From positions 1-45,849 of the forward strand of contig NZ_CAACUY010000059.1 in the NCBI RefSeq assembly GCF_900659615.1: a stretch of 45,849 nucleotides of DNA, in the 5' to 3' direction. A program made the translations under genes and the position numbers. This stretch comes from Actinomadura fibrosa (lineage in GTDB: Bacteria > Actinomycetota > Actinomycetes > Streptosporangiales > Streptosporangiaceae). The notes under the pieces were generated by a model. It worked only from the letters and a program-made list of their open reading frames with translations. It had not been told where the DNA came from and did not search any database. Below, piece after piece: positions 33,609 through 41,466 of the stretch. Each line of letters begins with the position of its first letter. Position 1 is the stretch's first letter.

Positions 33609-34844
33609 GTGCAGCGGAGTATGTCCGCAGGGGTTCGGACGGGCGCGGGGCTCGCGGGGGCCGTGCTGCTCCTCACGACCGCCTGTTCCGGCGGCGAGAA
33701 GGACGACGGCGTCACCGTCGGCGGCAAGGGGGACTCCGCGGCCCCGCAGGTGACGATCAACCCCGGCAACGGGGACACCAAGGCCAAGCCCGAGGAGGGC
33801 GTGGTCGTCAAGGCCACCGGGGGGACGCTGGAGCAGGTCAGCGTCACCCTCAAGGGCAAGCCGGTCGACGGCGCGCTGTCGGCCGACAAGACGAGCTGGA
33901 CGTCGCGGACGCTGCGGCCCGGGGCCAAGTACGCCTACACGGCCGTCGCCAAGAGCCCGAAGGGCAAGTCCACCACGCTGACCGGGCAGTTCAGCACCCT
34001 CAAGGCGGCGAACAAGCTCGACATTGCCGACGTCAGCCCGACCAAGGGCGAGAAGGTCGGCGTCGGCATGCCGATCATCGTCACCTTCAACCGCGCCGTG
34101 GGCGACCGCAAGGCCGTCGAGCGCGCGCTGGAGGTGAAGTCGACCAAGGCGGCCACCGGCGCGTGGTTCTGGGTGAGCGACACCCAGGTGATCTTCCGCA
34201 CCAAGAACGGCGAGTACTGGCAGCCGAACCAGTCGGTCACGCTCACGGCGAAGCTGTCCGGCGTCAAGGCGGGCAAGCGGACCTACGGCGTCGCCGACTA
34301 CACGCGCAGGTTCCGCATCGGCGACGCGCACCTCATCACCGTCAACACGAAGACGCACCGGCTCGTCGTCAAGAAGAACGGCAGGAAGGTCAACGGCTGG
34401 GGCATCAGCGCCGGGCGCGGCGGCCGCGTCGTCAACGGCGTCGACACCTACCTGACCACCAGCGGCATCCACCTGACCATGGGCAAGGAGAATCCGGCGA
34501 TCATGACGTCGGAGTGGATGGGCGTGAAGCCGGAGGACAAGGCCAACGGCGGCTACAAGGAGGTCATCCCGCACGCGGTGCGGATCTCCAACAGCGGCGA
34601 GTACATCCACTCGATGGCCTCGACCGTGTGGGCGCAGGGCCACCAGAACGTCAGCCACGGCTGCCTCAACTCCCCGCCCGCCAAGGCCCAGTGGTTCTAC
34701 AACTGGTCCTACCGAGGCGACCCGGTCGTCATCACCGGCACCAAGCGCGGCCTCGCCTGGGACAACGGCTGGAGCTTCTACCAGATGTCCTGGAACAAGT
34801 GGGTCAAGGGCAGCGCCCTCGACCGCACCGTGACCACGGCCTGA
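33609..34844 (+). CDS. L,D-transpeptidase lipoprotein (LdtMt2-like), second paralogue
   Basis: This 411-residue protein has the same plan as the preceding one: lipoprotein signal GLAGAVLLLTTAC, Ig-like modules (VTINPGNG, KVGVGMPIIVTFNRAVGD) and a YkuD domain with GEYIHSMASTVWAQGHQ and NVSHGCLNSPP, catalytic C352. Start GTG at 33609 has GGAGG at five to six bases; an ATG at 33621 would shorten it by four residues. Carbapenems normally inhibit this family. The tandem pair could differ in timing or in preferred stem peptide. Confidence 0.9.
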   Translation: MQRSMSAGVRTGAGLAGAVLLLTTACSGGEKDDGVTVGGKGDSAAPQVTINPGNGDTKAKPEEGVVVKATGGTLEQVSVTLKGKPVDGALSADKTSWTSRTLRPGAKYAYTAVAKSPKGKSTTLTGQFSTLKAANKLDIADVSPTKGEKVGVGMPIIVTFNRAVGDRKAVERALEVKSTKAATGAWFWVSDTQVIFRTKNGEYWQPNQSVTLTAKLSGVKAGKRTYGVADYTRRFRIGDAHLITVNTKTHRLVVKKNGRKVNGWGISAGRGGRVVNGVDTYLTTSGIHLTMGKENPAIMTSEWMGVKPEDKANGGYKEVIPHAVRISNSGEYIHSMASTVWAQGHQNVSHGCLNSPPAKAQWFYNWSYRGDPVVITGTKRGLAWDNGWSFYQMSWNKWVKGSALDRTVTTA

Positions 34845-34861
34845 TCCGGCCTGATCCGGTC

Positions 34862-34880
34862 GGGGCCCCAGCCGGGCCCC
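34862..34880. terminator. Hairpin between the convergent ldt and hypothetical genes
   Basis: GGGGCCC (34862-34868) pairs with GGGCCCC (34874-34880) around a 5-nt loop, 17 bp after the transpeptidase stop. The region is very GC-rich and alternative pairings exist. Confidence 0.45.
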
Positions 34881-34890
34881 GGCCGGGCCG

Positions 34891-35433
34891 TCAGCCGGGC
34901 CGCTCGGCGGAGGCCGGCGTGCTCGAAGGCCGCCCCGCCCGGCCGCGGAAGACCTCGTCGACCGCGGCCTTGCGGAGCCTCTCCAGCAGGTCGATCTGGG
35001 CCTGCGCGCGGTCCTGGAGCAGTGCCAGCTCGTCGGCGTCCAGGGCGGGCTCCTGGTCGGTGAGGGCGGCGAGGGCGCGCCAGCAGGCCGCCTTGCCCTC
35101 GACGCCGAGGCGCAGCGCCTCGAACTCCACGAGGTCGGTCAGCGGTGAGCGCTCGCGGAGGCGCCCGTTGAACTTCAGCCGCCCGGCCAGCTCGCCCGCC
35201 CGGACCGCCAGCACCTTGTACTGCCGGACGGGGATCCCCAGCGACTTCATGATCGACAGCAGCGCGCCCCGGTCGGCGGCGATGTCGTCCGCCAGCCCCT
35301 GGAGCCGGTCCCCCTCGGGGGAGCCGGCGAGGGCCCGCGCGGTGCTGCGCGCCCGCTCCACGCCGCCCGCCGCCGCCGCGGCGTGGTCGGTGAGGTAGAT
35401 CTCCAGGTATCTGCGGGCGTCCGACTTGTCCAT
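34891..35433 (-). CDS. Hypothetical all-helical protein
   Basis: A 180-residue acidic, almost wholly helical protein (MDKSDARRYLEIYLTDHAAA, RLQGLADDIAADRGALLSIM, LVEFEALRLGVEGKAACWRA, LLQDRAQAQIDLLERLRKAA). The spacing suggests a four-helix bundle of ferritin-like proportions. No clear metal-ligand pattern is convincing. Similar proteins occur across actinomycetes without known function, as far as I recall. It is the last gene of the minus-strand series that begins at 41397, but a 73-bp gap separates it from the isochorismatase gene. Confidence 0.65.
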   Translation of the reverse strand: MDKSDARRYLEIYLTDHAAAAAGGVERARSTARALAGSPEGDRLQGLADDIAADRGALLSIMKSLGIPVRQYKVLAVRAGELAGRLKFNGRLRERSPLTDLVEFEALRLGVEGKAACWRALAALTDQEPALDADELALLQDRAQAQIDLLERLRKAAVDEVFRGRAGRPSSTPASAERPG

Positions 35434-35506
35434 GCGCGTCCTGTACCCGGTGCCTCCCGGGTAAACGGGACGGCGCGTCCCCGCAGGGCGGGACCACGCG
35501 CGGGGA

Positions 35507-36043
35507 TCAGAGGCAGTCGGCGGAGTCCACGATCTCCGCCCGCATGTTCAGCTCCATCATGCGCAGGGCCGCGTCGCTGAGGTCCGGGTGGATGTGGGCC
35601 ACCGCGTCCCTGGGCACGACGAGCTGGAAGTGCCGGACGTAGGCGTCCAGCGCGCTGTAGAGGATGCACTGCTCGGTGACCTGCCCCGTGAGGATCACCT
35701 TCTCGGTCCCGTCGCGGGAGAGCAGGTACTCCAGGGGCGTGCCGTAGAAGGCGCTGTGCCTGACCTTGGCGAGGAAGGCGCAGTCCTCCGGCGGGACGAG
35801 CGGCTCGACGAGGTCGGGCCGCTTCCCCTCCAGCGCCCCGCGGACGAGGTCCTCCCGGGCCGCCGCGAAGTCGCCGTGGTTGTCGTTGACGTACACGAGC
35901 CGCACGTCGTCCCGTTCCCGGGCCCGGGCCACGAGGTCGCGGAGGGGCCCGACCACCGCCTCGACGCTGCCGGTCAGCCGGTCGGCGTCCTCGTGGTCGT
36001 ACGGGTTGAGCATGTCGATGACGATCAGTGCGGTCCGGGTCAT
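35507..36043 (-). CDS. Isochorismatase-family cysteine hydrolase
   Basis: A 178-residue alpha/beta hydrolase with the family catalytic triad visible: D10 (ALIVIDMLNPY), K93 (FLAKVRHSAFYGT) and C126 (GQVTEQCILYSA). The VTEQC segment with a preceding cis-peptide motif is typical of nicotinamidase-like amidases rather than true isochorismatases. It probably hydrolyses a small amide, ureide or ether; the substrate is unknown. The ATG at 36043 is preceded by GGGATC. It lies 115 bp downstream of the EgtC-like gene on the same strand, so a link to that amide-forming cluster is possible. Confidence 0.87.
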   Translation of the reverse strand: MTRTALIVIDMLNPYDHEDADRLTGSVEAVVGPLRDLVARARERDDVRLVYVNDNHGDFAAAREDLVRGALEGKRPDLVEPLVPPEDCAFLAKVRHSAFYGTPLEYLLSRDGTEKVILTGQVTEQCILYSALDAYVRHFQLVVPRDAVAHIHPDLSDAALRMMELNMRAEIVDSADCL

Positions 36044-36158
36044 GATCCCGCCATGCCCGTGCACGCCGGTTCCACACGTCCTCCCAGCACGGACGTGAGA
36101 GGAGCGCGGAACGGGCGGCACGGGCGCCCGGATCTCCGCCTGAGGCTCAGCCGGGCCC

Positions 36159-36923
36159 TCAGCCCGGCACGGCCTCCCCGGGGACGACCGCCGGCGCGGC
36201 CTCGGGGACCGGCCGCAGCGGCCGCACATCGGCGCCGGACGCGTCCGCGACGACCAGGGACCGGTCGGGGACGGTCGTCCAGTCGCCGGCGTCGTCGTGC
36301 GGCTCGCTGGCGACGAGGACGCCGTCCGGCTCCCGCCGGTAGCACAGCGTCTCGGCCCAGGTCGTCGCGACGGCCAGCGCGCCGTCGGTGGCCAGCATGT
36401 TCAGGCAGGCGGCCGGGTCCAGGGCGACGACGTCGTACAGCAGGTTCTCCACCGCGGCGGGGAGCGGCTCGCCCGCGTCGAGGCGCTGCCACAGCAGCGC
36501 CGCGAGGAACGCCGAATCGCATCCGGACTCCGGTTCGCGGCCCGGCTCCAGCAGCTCCGCCGTCCGCGCCAGGTCGAGCTGGCCGTTCAGGCTGAACAGC
36601 ACCGCGCCGTCGGTGAACGGGGCGTTCGCGGTCCGCTCGATCGGCATGCCCGGGCTCGCCGCCCGCACCGCGCCGAGCACGCACCCGGCCCGCAGGTCCC
36701 GCGCCGTCGCCGGGAAGCCGGTGTCCTCCCAGATCGGCGTGGTGACGCGGTAGACGGAGGTGCGGCCGTCATGGTGCCAGCCCGCCCCGAAACCGTCCTT
36801 GTTGACGAGGCCGATCTGCTGCCAGCGCGGGATCTTGGCCTGTTCCACGAGCCCGTAGGAGGGCTCGTAGAACAGCGCGTGCAGGGACCTGGGGGCACCG
36901 ATCCAGGCGAAGTGGCGGCACAT
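36159..36923 (-). CDS. EgtC-like class II glutamine amidotransferase/Ntn hydrolase
   Basis: A 254-residue protein with the nucleophile C2 exposed after Met removal (MCRHFAWIG). EgtC-like landmarks follow: GLVEQAKIPRWQQIGLVNKD, GFGAGWHHDG, VRAASPGMPIERTANAPFTDG, LFSLNGQ and GVLVASEPHDD. In ergothioneine synthesis EgtC removes the gamma-glutamyl group from hercynyl-gamma-glutamylcysteine sulfoxide. No egtB or egtD homologue is present, so that pathway is not indicated here. It probably hydrolyses or transfers a gamma-glutamyl amide made by the neighbouring GCS2/ATP-grasp and AsnO enzymes. It lies 58 bp after the AsnO gene. Confidence 0.8.
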   Translation of the reverse strand: MCRHFAWIGAPRSLHALFYEPSYGLVEQAKIPRWQQIGLVNKDGFGAGWHHDGRTSVYRVTTPIWEDTGFPATARDLRAGCVLGAVRAASPGMPIERTANAPFTDGAVLFSLNGQLDLARTAELLEPGREPESGCDSAFLAALLWQRLDAGEPLPAAVENLLYDVVALDPAACLNMLATDGALAVATTWAETLCYRREPDGVLVASEPHDDAGDWTTVPDRSLVVADASGADVRPLRPVPEAAPAVVPGEAVPG

Positions 36924-36981
36924 CGGCGTGGTTTCTCCTCACGAAGCCGTCGGGGGACATGTTGCTCGCCCACCGTACGGC

Positions 36982-38772
36982 TCACACCCCGTGGCTCTGC
37001 AACCACAGCTCCAGCAGCGCCACCTGCCACAGCTGGCTCGCGCCGAGGGTCGTCCGGTGGTCGCTCGGCGCCGCGAGCAGCCGCTCCAGGTACTCGGGCC
37101 GGTAGAGCGCGCGCGCCTTCGCCGCCGGGGCCTCCAGGGCCTCCCGGACGAGGTCCAGGTACGGGCCGGACAGGTGGCGGATCGCCGGAACCGGGAAGTA
37201 GCCCTTGGTGCGGTCGATGACCTCGTCCGGGACGACGCCGCGGGCCGCGTCCTTCAGGACGCCCTTGCCGTCGGACGCGAGCTTCAGCTCGGGCGGGCAC
37301 GCCGCCGCCAGCTCGACGAGGTCGTGGTCCAGGAACGGCGTGCGCGCCTCCAGCCCCCAGGCCATCGTCATGTTGTCGACCCGCTTGACCGGGTCGTCCA
37401 CCAGCATCACGGTCGTGTCGAGGCGCAGCGCGGCGTCGACGGCGGTGTCGGCGCCGGGCTCGGCGAAGTGGGCGCGGACGAACTCGGCGGCGGCGTCCCG
37501 GCCGAGCAGCCGGTCCGGGTTGAGGATCCCCTTCAGCTCCTCGTGGGGGCGGTCGAAGAACACGCGCGCGTAGGCGTCCGCCGCCTCGCCGCGCGGGACG
37601 CCCGCCAGCGGCGGGTACCAGTCGTACCCGGCGAAGACCTCGTCCGCGCCCTGCCCCGACTGGACGACCTTGACGTGCCGCGACACCTCCTGCGACAGCA
37701 GGTAGAACGCGACCGCGTCGTGGCTGACCATCGGCTCGCTCATCGCCGCGACCGCGCCGGTCAGCGCGGGCAGCAGCCGCGCGTCGTCGATGCGGATCTG
37801 GTGGTGGTCGGTGCCGAACCGCTCCGCGACGAGGTCGGAGTAGGCGAACTCGTCACCGCTCTCGCCCCCGGCCGCGTTGAAGCCGATGCTGAAGGTGGCG
37901 AGGTCGCGCTGCCCGGCCTCGGCCAGCAGCGCCACGATCAGGCTGGAGTCGAGGCCGCCGGACAGCAGCACGCCGACCGGCACGTCCGCGACCATGCGCC
38001 GGTCCACCGCCGTGCGCAGCGCCGCCAGCACCGCCTCGCTCCACTCCGCGCGCCCCATCTCCCTGTGCCCCGGCGCGGACGCGCGGGTGAAGCCGGGCCG
38101 CCAGTAGATGTGGTCGGTCTCGCGGCCGCCGTCCGCCGGGATCGTCCGGACGGTCGCGGGCGGCAGCTTCTCCACGCCCTTCAGGATCGTGCGCGGCGCG
38201 GGCACCACCGAGTGGAAGGTCATGTAGTGGTGCAGCGCGACCGGGTCCAGGTCGGTGTCCACGCCGCCGCCCGCCAGCAGCGCCGGGAGCGTCGAGGCGA
38301 ACCGGATCCGGCCGCCGCCCCGGGTCAGGTAGAGCGGCTTGATGCCGAGCCGGTCGCGGCCGAGCACGACCGTCCCGGAGTCCCGCTCCACGATCGCGAA
38401 CGCGAACATGCCCTTGAACCGGTCGACGCAGTCGCGGCCCCACCGGTGGTAGGCCTTCACCAGCACCTCGGTGTCGGACGTGGAGAAGAAGCGGTAGCCC
38501 TCGGCGAGCAGCTCCTCGCGCAGCTCCGGGTAGTTGTAGAGGCAGCCGTTGAACACCGCGGTGAGCCCGAGGTCGCTGTCCACCATCGGCTGCGCGCCCC
38601 GGTCCGACAGGTCGATGATCTTCAGGCGGCGGTGCCCGAGCGCGACCCGCCCGGACGCCCACACGCCCGCGCCGTCCGGGCCGCGCGGCTCCATCACTGC
38701 GGCCATCCGCGCGACCGCCTCGACATCGGCGGCCGCGCCGTCCAGGCGCACCTCACCGCTCAGCCCGCACAT
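36982..38772 (-). CDS. AsnO-type asparagine-synthase-family amidotransferase (NAGGN amidotransferase-like)
   Basis: A 596-residue two-domain enzyme. The N-terminal glutaminase has C2 (MCGLSGEV) and RGPDGAGVW, FNGCLYNYPELREELLAEGY. The C-terminal synthetase has the PP-loop VLLSGGLDSSLIVALLAEAG and VVQSGQGADEVFAGYDWYPP. The sequence strongly resembles the N-acetylglutaminylglutamine amide amidotransferase (AsnO) branch rather than AsnB: the segments ATFSIGFNAAGGESGDEFAY and EPMVSHDAVAFYLLSQEV are typical of it, from memory. It would turn a terminal carboxylate into an amide with glutamine and ATP. The ATG has GGAGG five bases upstream. It follows the GCS2/ATP-grasp gene after 87 bp. Confidence 0.88.
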   Translation of the reverse strand: MCGLSGEVRLDGAAADVEAVARMAAVMEPRGPDGAGVWASGRVALGHRRLKIIDLSDRGAQPMVDSDLGLTAVFNGCLYNYPELREELLAEGYRFFSTSDTEVLVKAYHRWGRDCVDRFKGMFAFAIVERDSGTVVLGRDRLGIKPLYLTRGGGRIRFASTLPALLAGGGVDTDLDPVALHHYMTFHSVVPAPRTILKGVEKLPPATVRTIPADGGRETDHIYWRPGFTRASAPGHREMGRAEWSEAVLAALRTAVDRRMVADVPVGVLLSGGLDSSLIVALLAEAGQRDLATFSIGFNAAGGESGDEFAYSDLVAERFGTDHHQIRIDDARLLPALTGAVAAMSEPMVSHDAVAFYLLSQEVSRHVKVVQSGQGADEVFAGYDWYPPLAGVPRGEAADAYARVFFDRPHEELKGILNPDRLLGRDAAAEFVRAHFAEPGADTAVDAALRLDTTVMLVDDPVKRVDNMTMAWGLEARTPFLDHDLVELAAACPPELKLASDGKGVLKDAARGVVPDEVIDRTKGYFPVPAIRHLSGPYLDLVREALEAPAAKARALYRPEYLERLLAAPSDHRTTLGASQLWQVALLELWLQSHGV

Positions 38773-38859
38773 CGGCGCCTCCGGGGGGACATGAACTGAC
38801 TCCTTACTCTCGGGGACAGGGGGTGGTCGGGGCTCGGGAACGTCATCCGGGTCCGCGGG

Positions 38860-41397
38860 TCACTGCATCAGCCAGGTGTCCTTCGACCCGCCGCCCTGCG
38901 AGGAGTTGACGATCCGGCTGCCCTCCGGCGCGACCCGGGTCAGCGCCACCGGCAGGACGGCCGGCCCGGTGCCCTGGGCGGCGCCCTGGACGACGAAGGC
39001 CCGCAGGTCGACCGCGCGCGGCCGGAGCCGGCCGCCGTCGAACACCGGGTGCGTCGACAGCCGGACGGTCTCCTGGGCGATCCAGCGTCCCGGCTCGGCG
39101 AGGACGCGGCCGCGGACGTCCTCCAGCTCGTCCCGGGACGCGTCGGGGCCGATCACGACGCCATTGCCGCCGTAGCCGTCGACCGGCTTCCAGACCAGCT
39201 CCGGCAGCCGGTCGAGGGCCTCCTCCCGCGCCCGCGGGTCGCGGCACAGGTACGTCGGCACGTTGTCCAGCAGCGGCTTCTCGCCGAGGTAGTACTCGAT
39301 CAGGGCCGGGACGTGGGCGTACAGCGCCTTGTCGTCGGCGACGCCGTTGCCGGGGGCGTTGGCGAGCCGCAGCAGCCCCCGCTCGACCGCCGCCAGCAGC
39401 CCGGGGCCGAGCGGGCGGCCGTCCGCGCCGGGCGCCTCGAACAGCTCGTCCTCGTCGATGCGGCGGTAGATCACCTCGATCCGCTCGCCGTCCGCGCGCA
39501 CGCCGTCCTCGTCCACGCTGAGCCGGTCGGGGGTCAGCAGCGGGACGCCGAGCTCGCGGGCCAGGAGGCGGTGCTCGAAGAACGCCGAGTCCTCCTCGCC
39601 GAGCGTCACGAGCGCGATGCCCCCGGTGGCGCCGGCGGCCAGCGCGTCCCGCAGCATCGCGGTGGCGCGCGCCGGGCCCGGCGAGCGCGACGCCCGCACG
39701 ACCTCCGGCAGGATCCGCGACGTCAGCCACCGGTTCGCCATCGCGTACCCGATGCCCGACGGCACCCGCAGGTTGTCCTCCAGCACCGACCAGCGGCCCG
39801 CGCCGTCCCGGACCAGGTCGATGCCCGCGACGGCGCACCGCACCGCGTCCCGCGGCACGAGCCGCCCGTCCTCGCGCAGGCACGGCGCCTCGTCCACGGC
39901 CCACGCCGGGACGACGCCGTCCCGGACGGCCTCGCGGTCGGCGTAGGCGTCGCGCAGGAACGCCTCCAGGGCGCGGACGCGCTGCCGCAGGCCCGCCCGC
40001 AGCGGCTCCCAGTCCTCCGCGGCGACGATCCGGGGGAGGACGTCCACGGGGAACAGCCGGTCCTGCTCCTCGCCGTCCACGTGGAAGGTCATGCCGAGCC
40101 CGCGCTGCACCTCGTCGCGGAGGCGCTCGCGCTCGGCCAGGCCGTCCGGGCCGATCCGCTCCAGGGCGTCCAGCAGCAGCCCGTACGGTCCGCGCGCGCT
40201 GCCGTCGAACACCACGGCCTCGTCGGCGGACGCGTCGTACCCGCGGAGCATCGCGACGACGTTCCGCCGCGCCGGGCCGGCGCCGGACGCCGGCTCGGTG
40301 TTCGCGCGGGTCTCGGCGATCAGCGTCTCGACGACCTCGCCGAACCCGCCGCGGACGAACGCCCGCCGCTGCCGCGCCGCCGACCCGCCGCCGCGCAGCG
40401 CCCGCTCGGCCAGCTCGCCGACGAGCTCCCAGTCGCCGTGCTCCTCCAGCGCCGGGCGCAGCCCGTCCAGGGTCCGCCGCACCAGCTCCGGCGCCGGGAC
40501 GGGGCCGCCGCCGTCGGGGTCGACCAGCTCGCCCTCCAGCCCCGACCGCGCCGCCCGCCACGTCGCCGCGCGGACGATCTCGTTCGGGATCGGGGCCGGC
40601 GGCGCGTCCGCGGCGGCGGCCTCCAGCTCGGCCGACACCATGGCGCGGAACAGCCCGGCGAGCAGCACCACGTCCTCGACGCTCGGGCACGCGTCGCAGA
40701 TCCGCAGCTCCAGCGTCGGCAGGTGCGCCGACGGCCGGACGTCGAAGTAGAGCATCCCGGGGTCGCTGATGACCCCGGAGCGGACCAGGTCGCGCACCAC
40801 GCGGTCGTACTCGGCGGCGTCCCGGAACGGGCCGAACGGGCCCGTCGTCGGCCACCGCGACCACAGCAGCGTCCGGTAGCTGGCGTACCCGGTGTCGGAG
40901 CCGAGCCAGAACGGGGAGCTCGCCGACAGCGCCAGCAGGACGGGCAGCCGCGGCCCGAGCCGGTGGGCGACCCGGACCGCGACGTCCCGGTCGCCGACGT
41001 CCACGTGCACCTGCGCGCCGCAGATCAGCTGCTCGCGCGCCAGCGCCTGGTACTCCTCCAGCATGTTCTCGTACCGGGGGTCGGGCGTGACCTTCAGCGC
41101 GTCCAGGTCGGCGACGGGCATCGTGCCCGCCGCGACGATGCCGAGCCCGAGCGGCTCGGCCGCCCGCGCGACGCCGCGGCGCAGCGCGGCCAGGTCCTCG
41201 GCCAGGTCGGCCAGCCGGACGAACGGCCTGCTGTTCGTCTCGACCACCGAGCGCTGGAGCTCGGCGCCGAAGCGGTCCTCGGGAAGCTGCTGGAGCAGGC
41301 TGTCCGCCCGCGGCAGCAGGCGGTGCCGCTCCAGGTCGACCGTGTGGAACTCCTCTTCCACCCCGACGGCCATCACATTCGCGCGATCTCCCATCAC
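38860..41397 (-). CDS. GCS2 carboxylate-amine ligase fused to circularly permuted ATP-grasp
   Basis: An 845-residue bifunctional peptide ligase. Residues 1 to about 370 are a YbdK/GCS2 glutamate-cysteine ligase-type domain (GVEEEFHTVDLERHRLLPRA, CGAQVHVDVGDRDVAV, LELRICDACPSVEDVVLLAG). Residues 380-845 are a circularly permuted ATP-grasp of the COG2308 type (VLEDNLRVPSGIGYAMANRW, NAPGNGVADDKALYAHVP, VWKPVDGYGGNGVVIGPDAS, GGGSKDTWLMQ at the end). Each half should form one amide bond with ATP. The start at 41397 is GTG followed directly by ATG, with a later ATG at 41373; none has a strong ribosome site. It is the first gene of the minus-strand cluster. Confidence 0.88.
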   Translation of the reverse strand: MMGDRANVMAVGVEEEFHTVDLERHRLLPRADSLLQQLPEDRFGAELQRSVVETNSRPFVRLADLAEDLAALRRGVARAAEPLGLGIVAAGTMPVADLDALKVTPDPRYENMLEEYQALAREQLICGAQVHVDVGDRDVAVRVAHRLGPRLPVLLALSASSPFWLGSDTGYASYRTLLWSRWPTTGPFGPFRDAAEYDRVVRDLVRSGVISDPGMLYFDVRPSAHLPTLELRICDACPSVEDVVLLAGLFRAMVSAELEAAAADAPPAPIPNEIVRAATWRAARSGLEGELVDPDGGGPVPAPELVRRTLDGLRPALEEHGDWELVGELAERALRGGGSAARQRRAFVRGGFGEVVETLIAETRANTEPASGAGPARRNVVAMLRGYDASADEAVVFDGSARGPYGLLLDALERIGPDGLAERERLRDEVQRGLGMTFHVDGEEQDRLFPVDVLPRIVAAEDWEPLRAGLRQRVRALEAFLRDAYADREAVRDGVVPAWAVDEAPCLREDGRLVPRDAVRCAVAGIDLVRDGAGRWSVLEDNLRVPSGIGYAMANRWLTSRILPEVVRASRSPGPARATAMLRDALAAGATGGIALVTLGEEDSAFFEHRLLARELGVPLLTPDRLSVDEDGVRADGERIEVIYRRIDEDELFEAPGADGRPLGPGLLAAVERGLLRLANAPGNGVADDKALYAHVPALIEYYLGEKPLLDNVPTYLCRDPRAREEALDRLPELVWKPVDGYGGNGVVIGPDASRDELEDVRGRVLAEPGRWIAQETVRLSTHPVFDGGRLRPRAVDLRAFVVQGAAQGTGPAVLPVALTRVAPEGSRIVNSSQGGGSKDTWLMQ

Positions 41398-41466
41398 GCG
41401 ACCCTAGGTTCCCTCTGTTTCGCGGACATATCACAACGAAACAAACTCGTAACCGGCGGTGCGGGC

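Noticed and set aside
36159..41397. Ergothioneine biosynthesis cluster (EgtA-like GCS2 plus EgtC-like hydrolase)
   Set aside because: No EgtB or EgtD homologue is in the window, the GCS2 domain is of the YbdK fusion type, and an AsnO gene sits between them, so an osmolyte-type product fits better.
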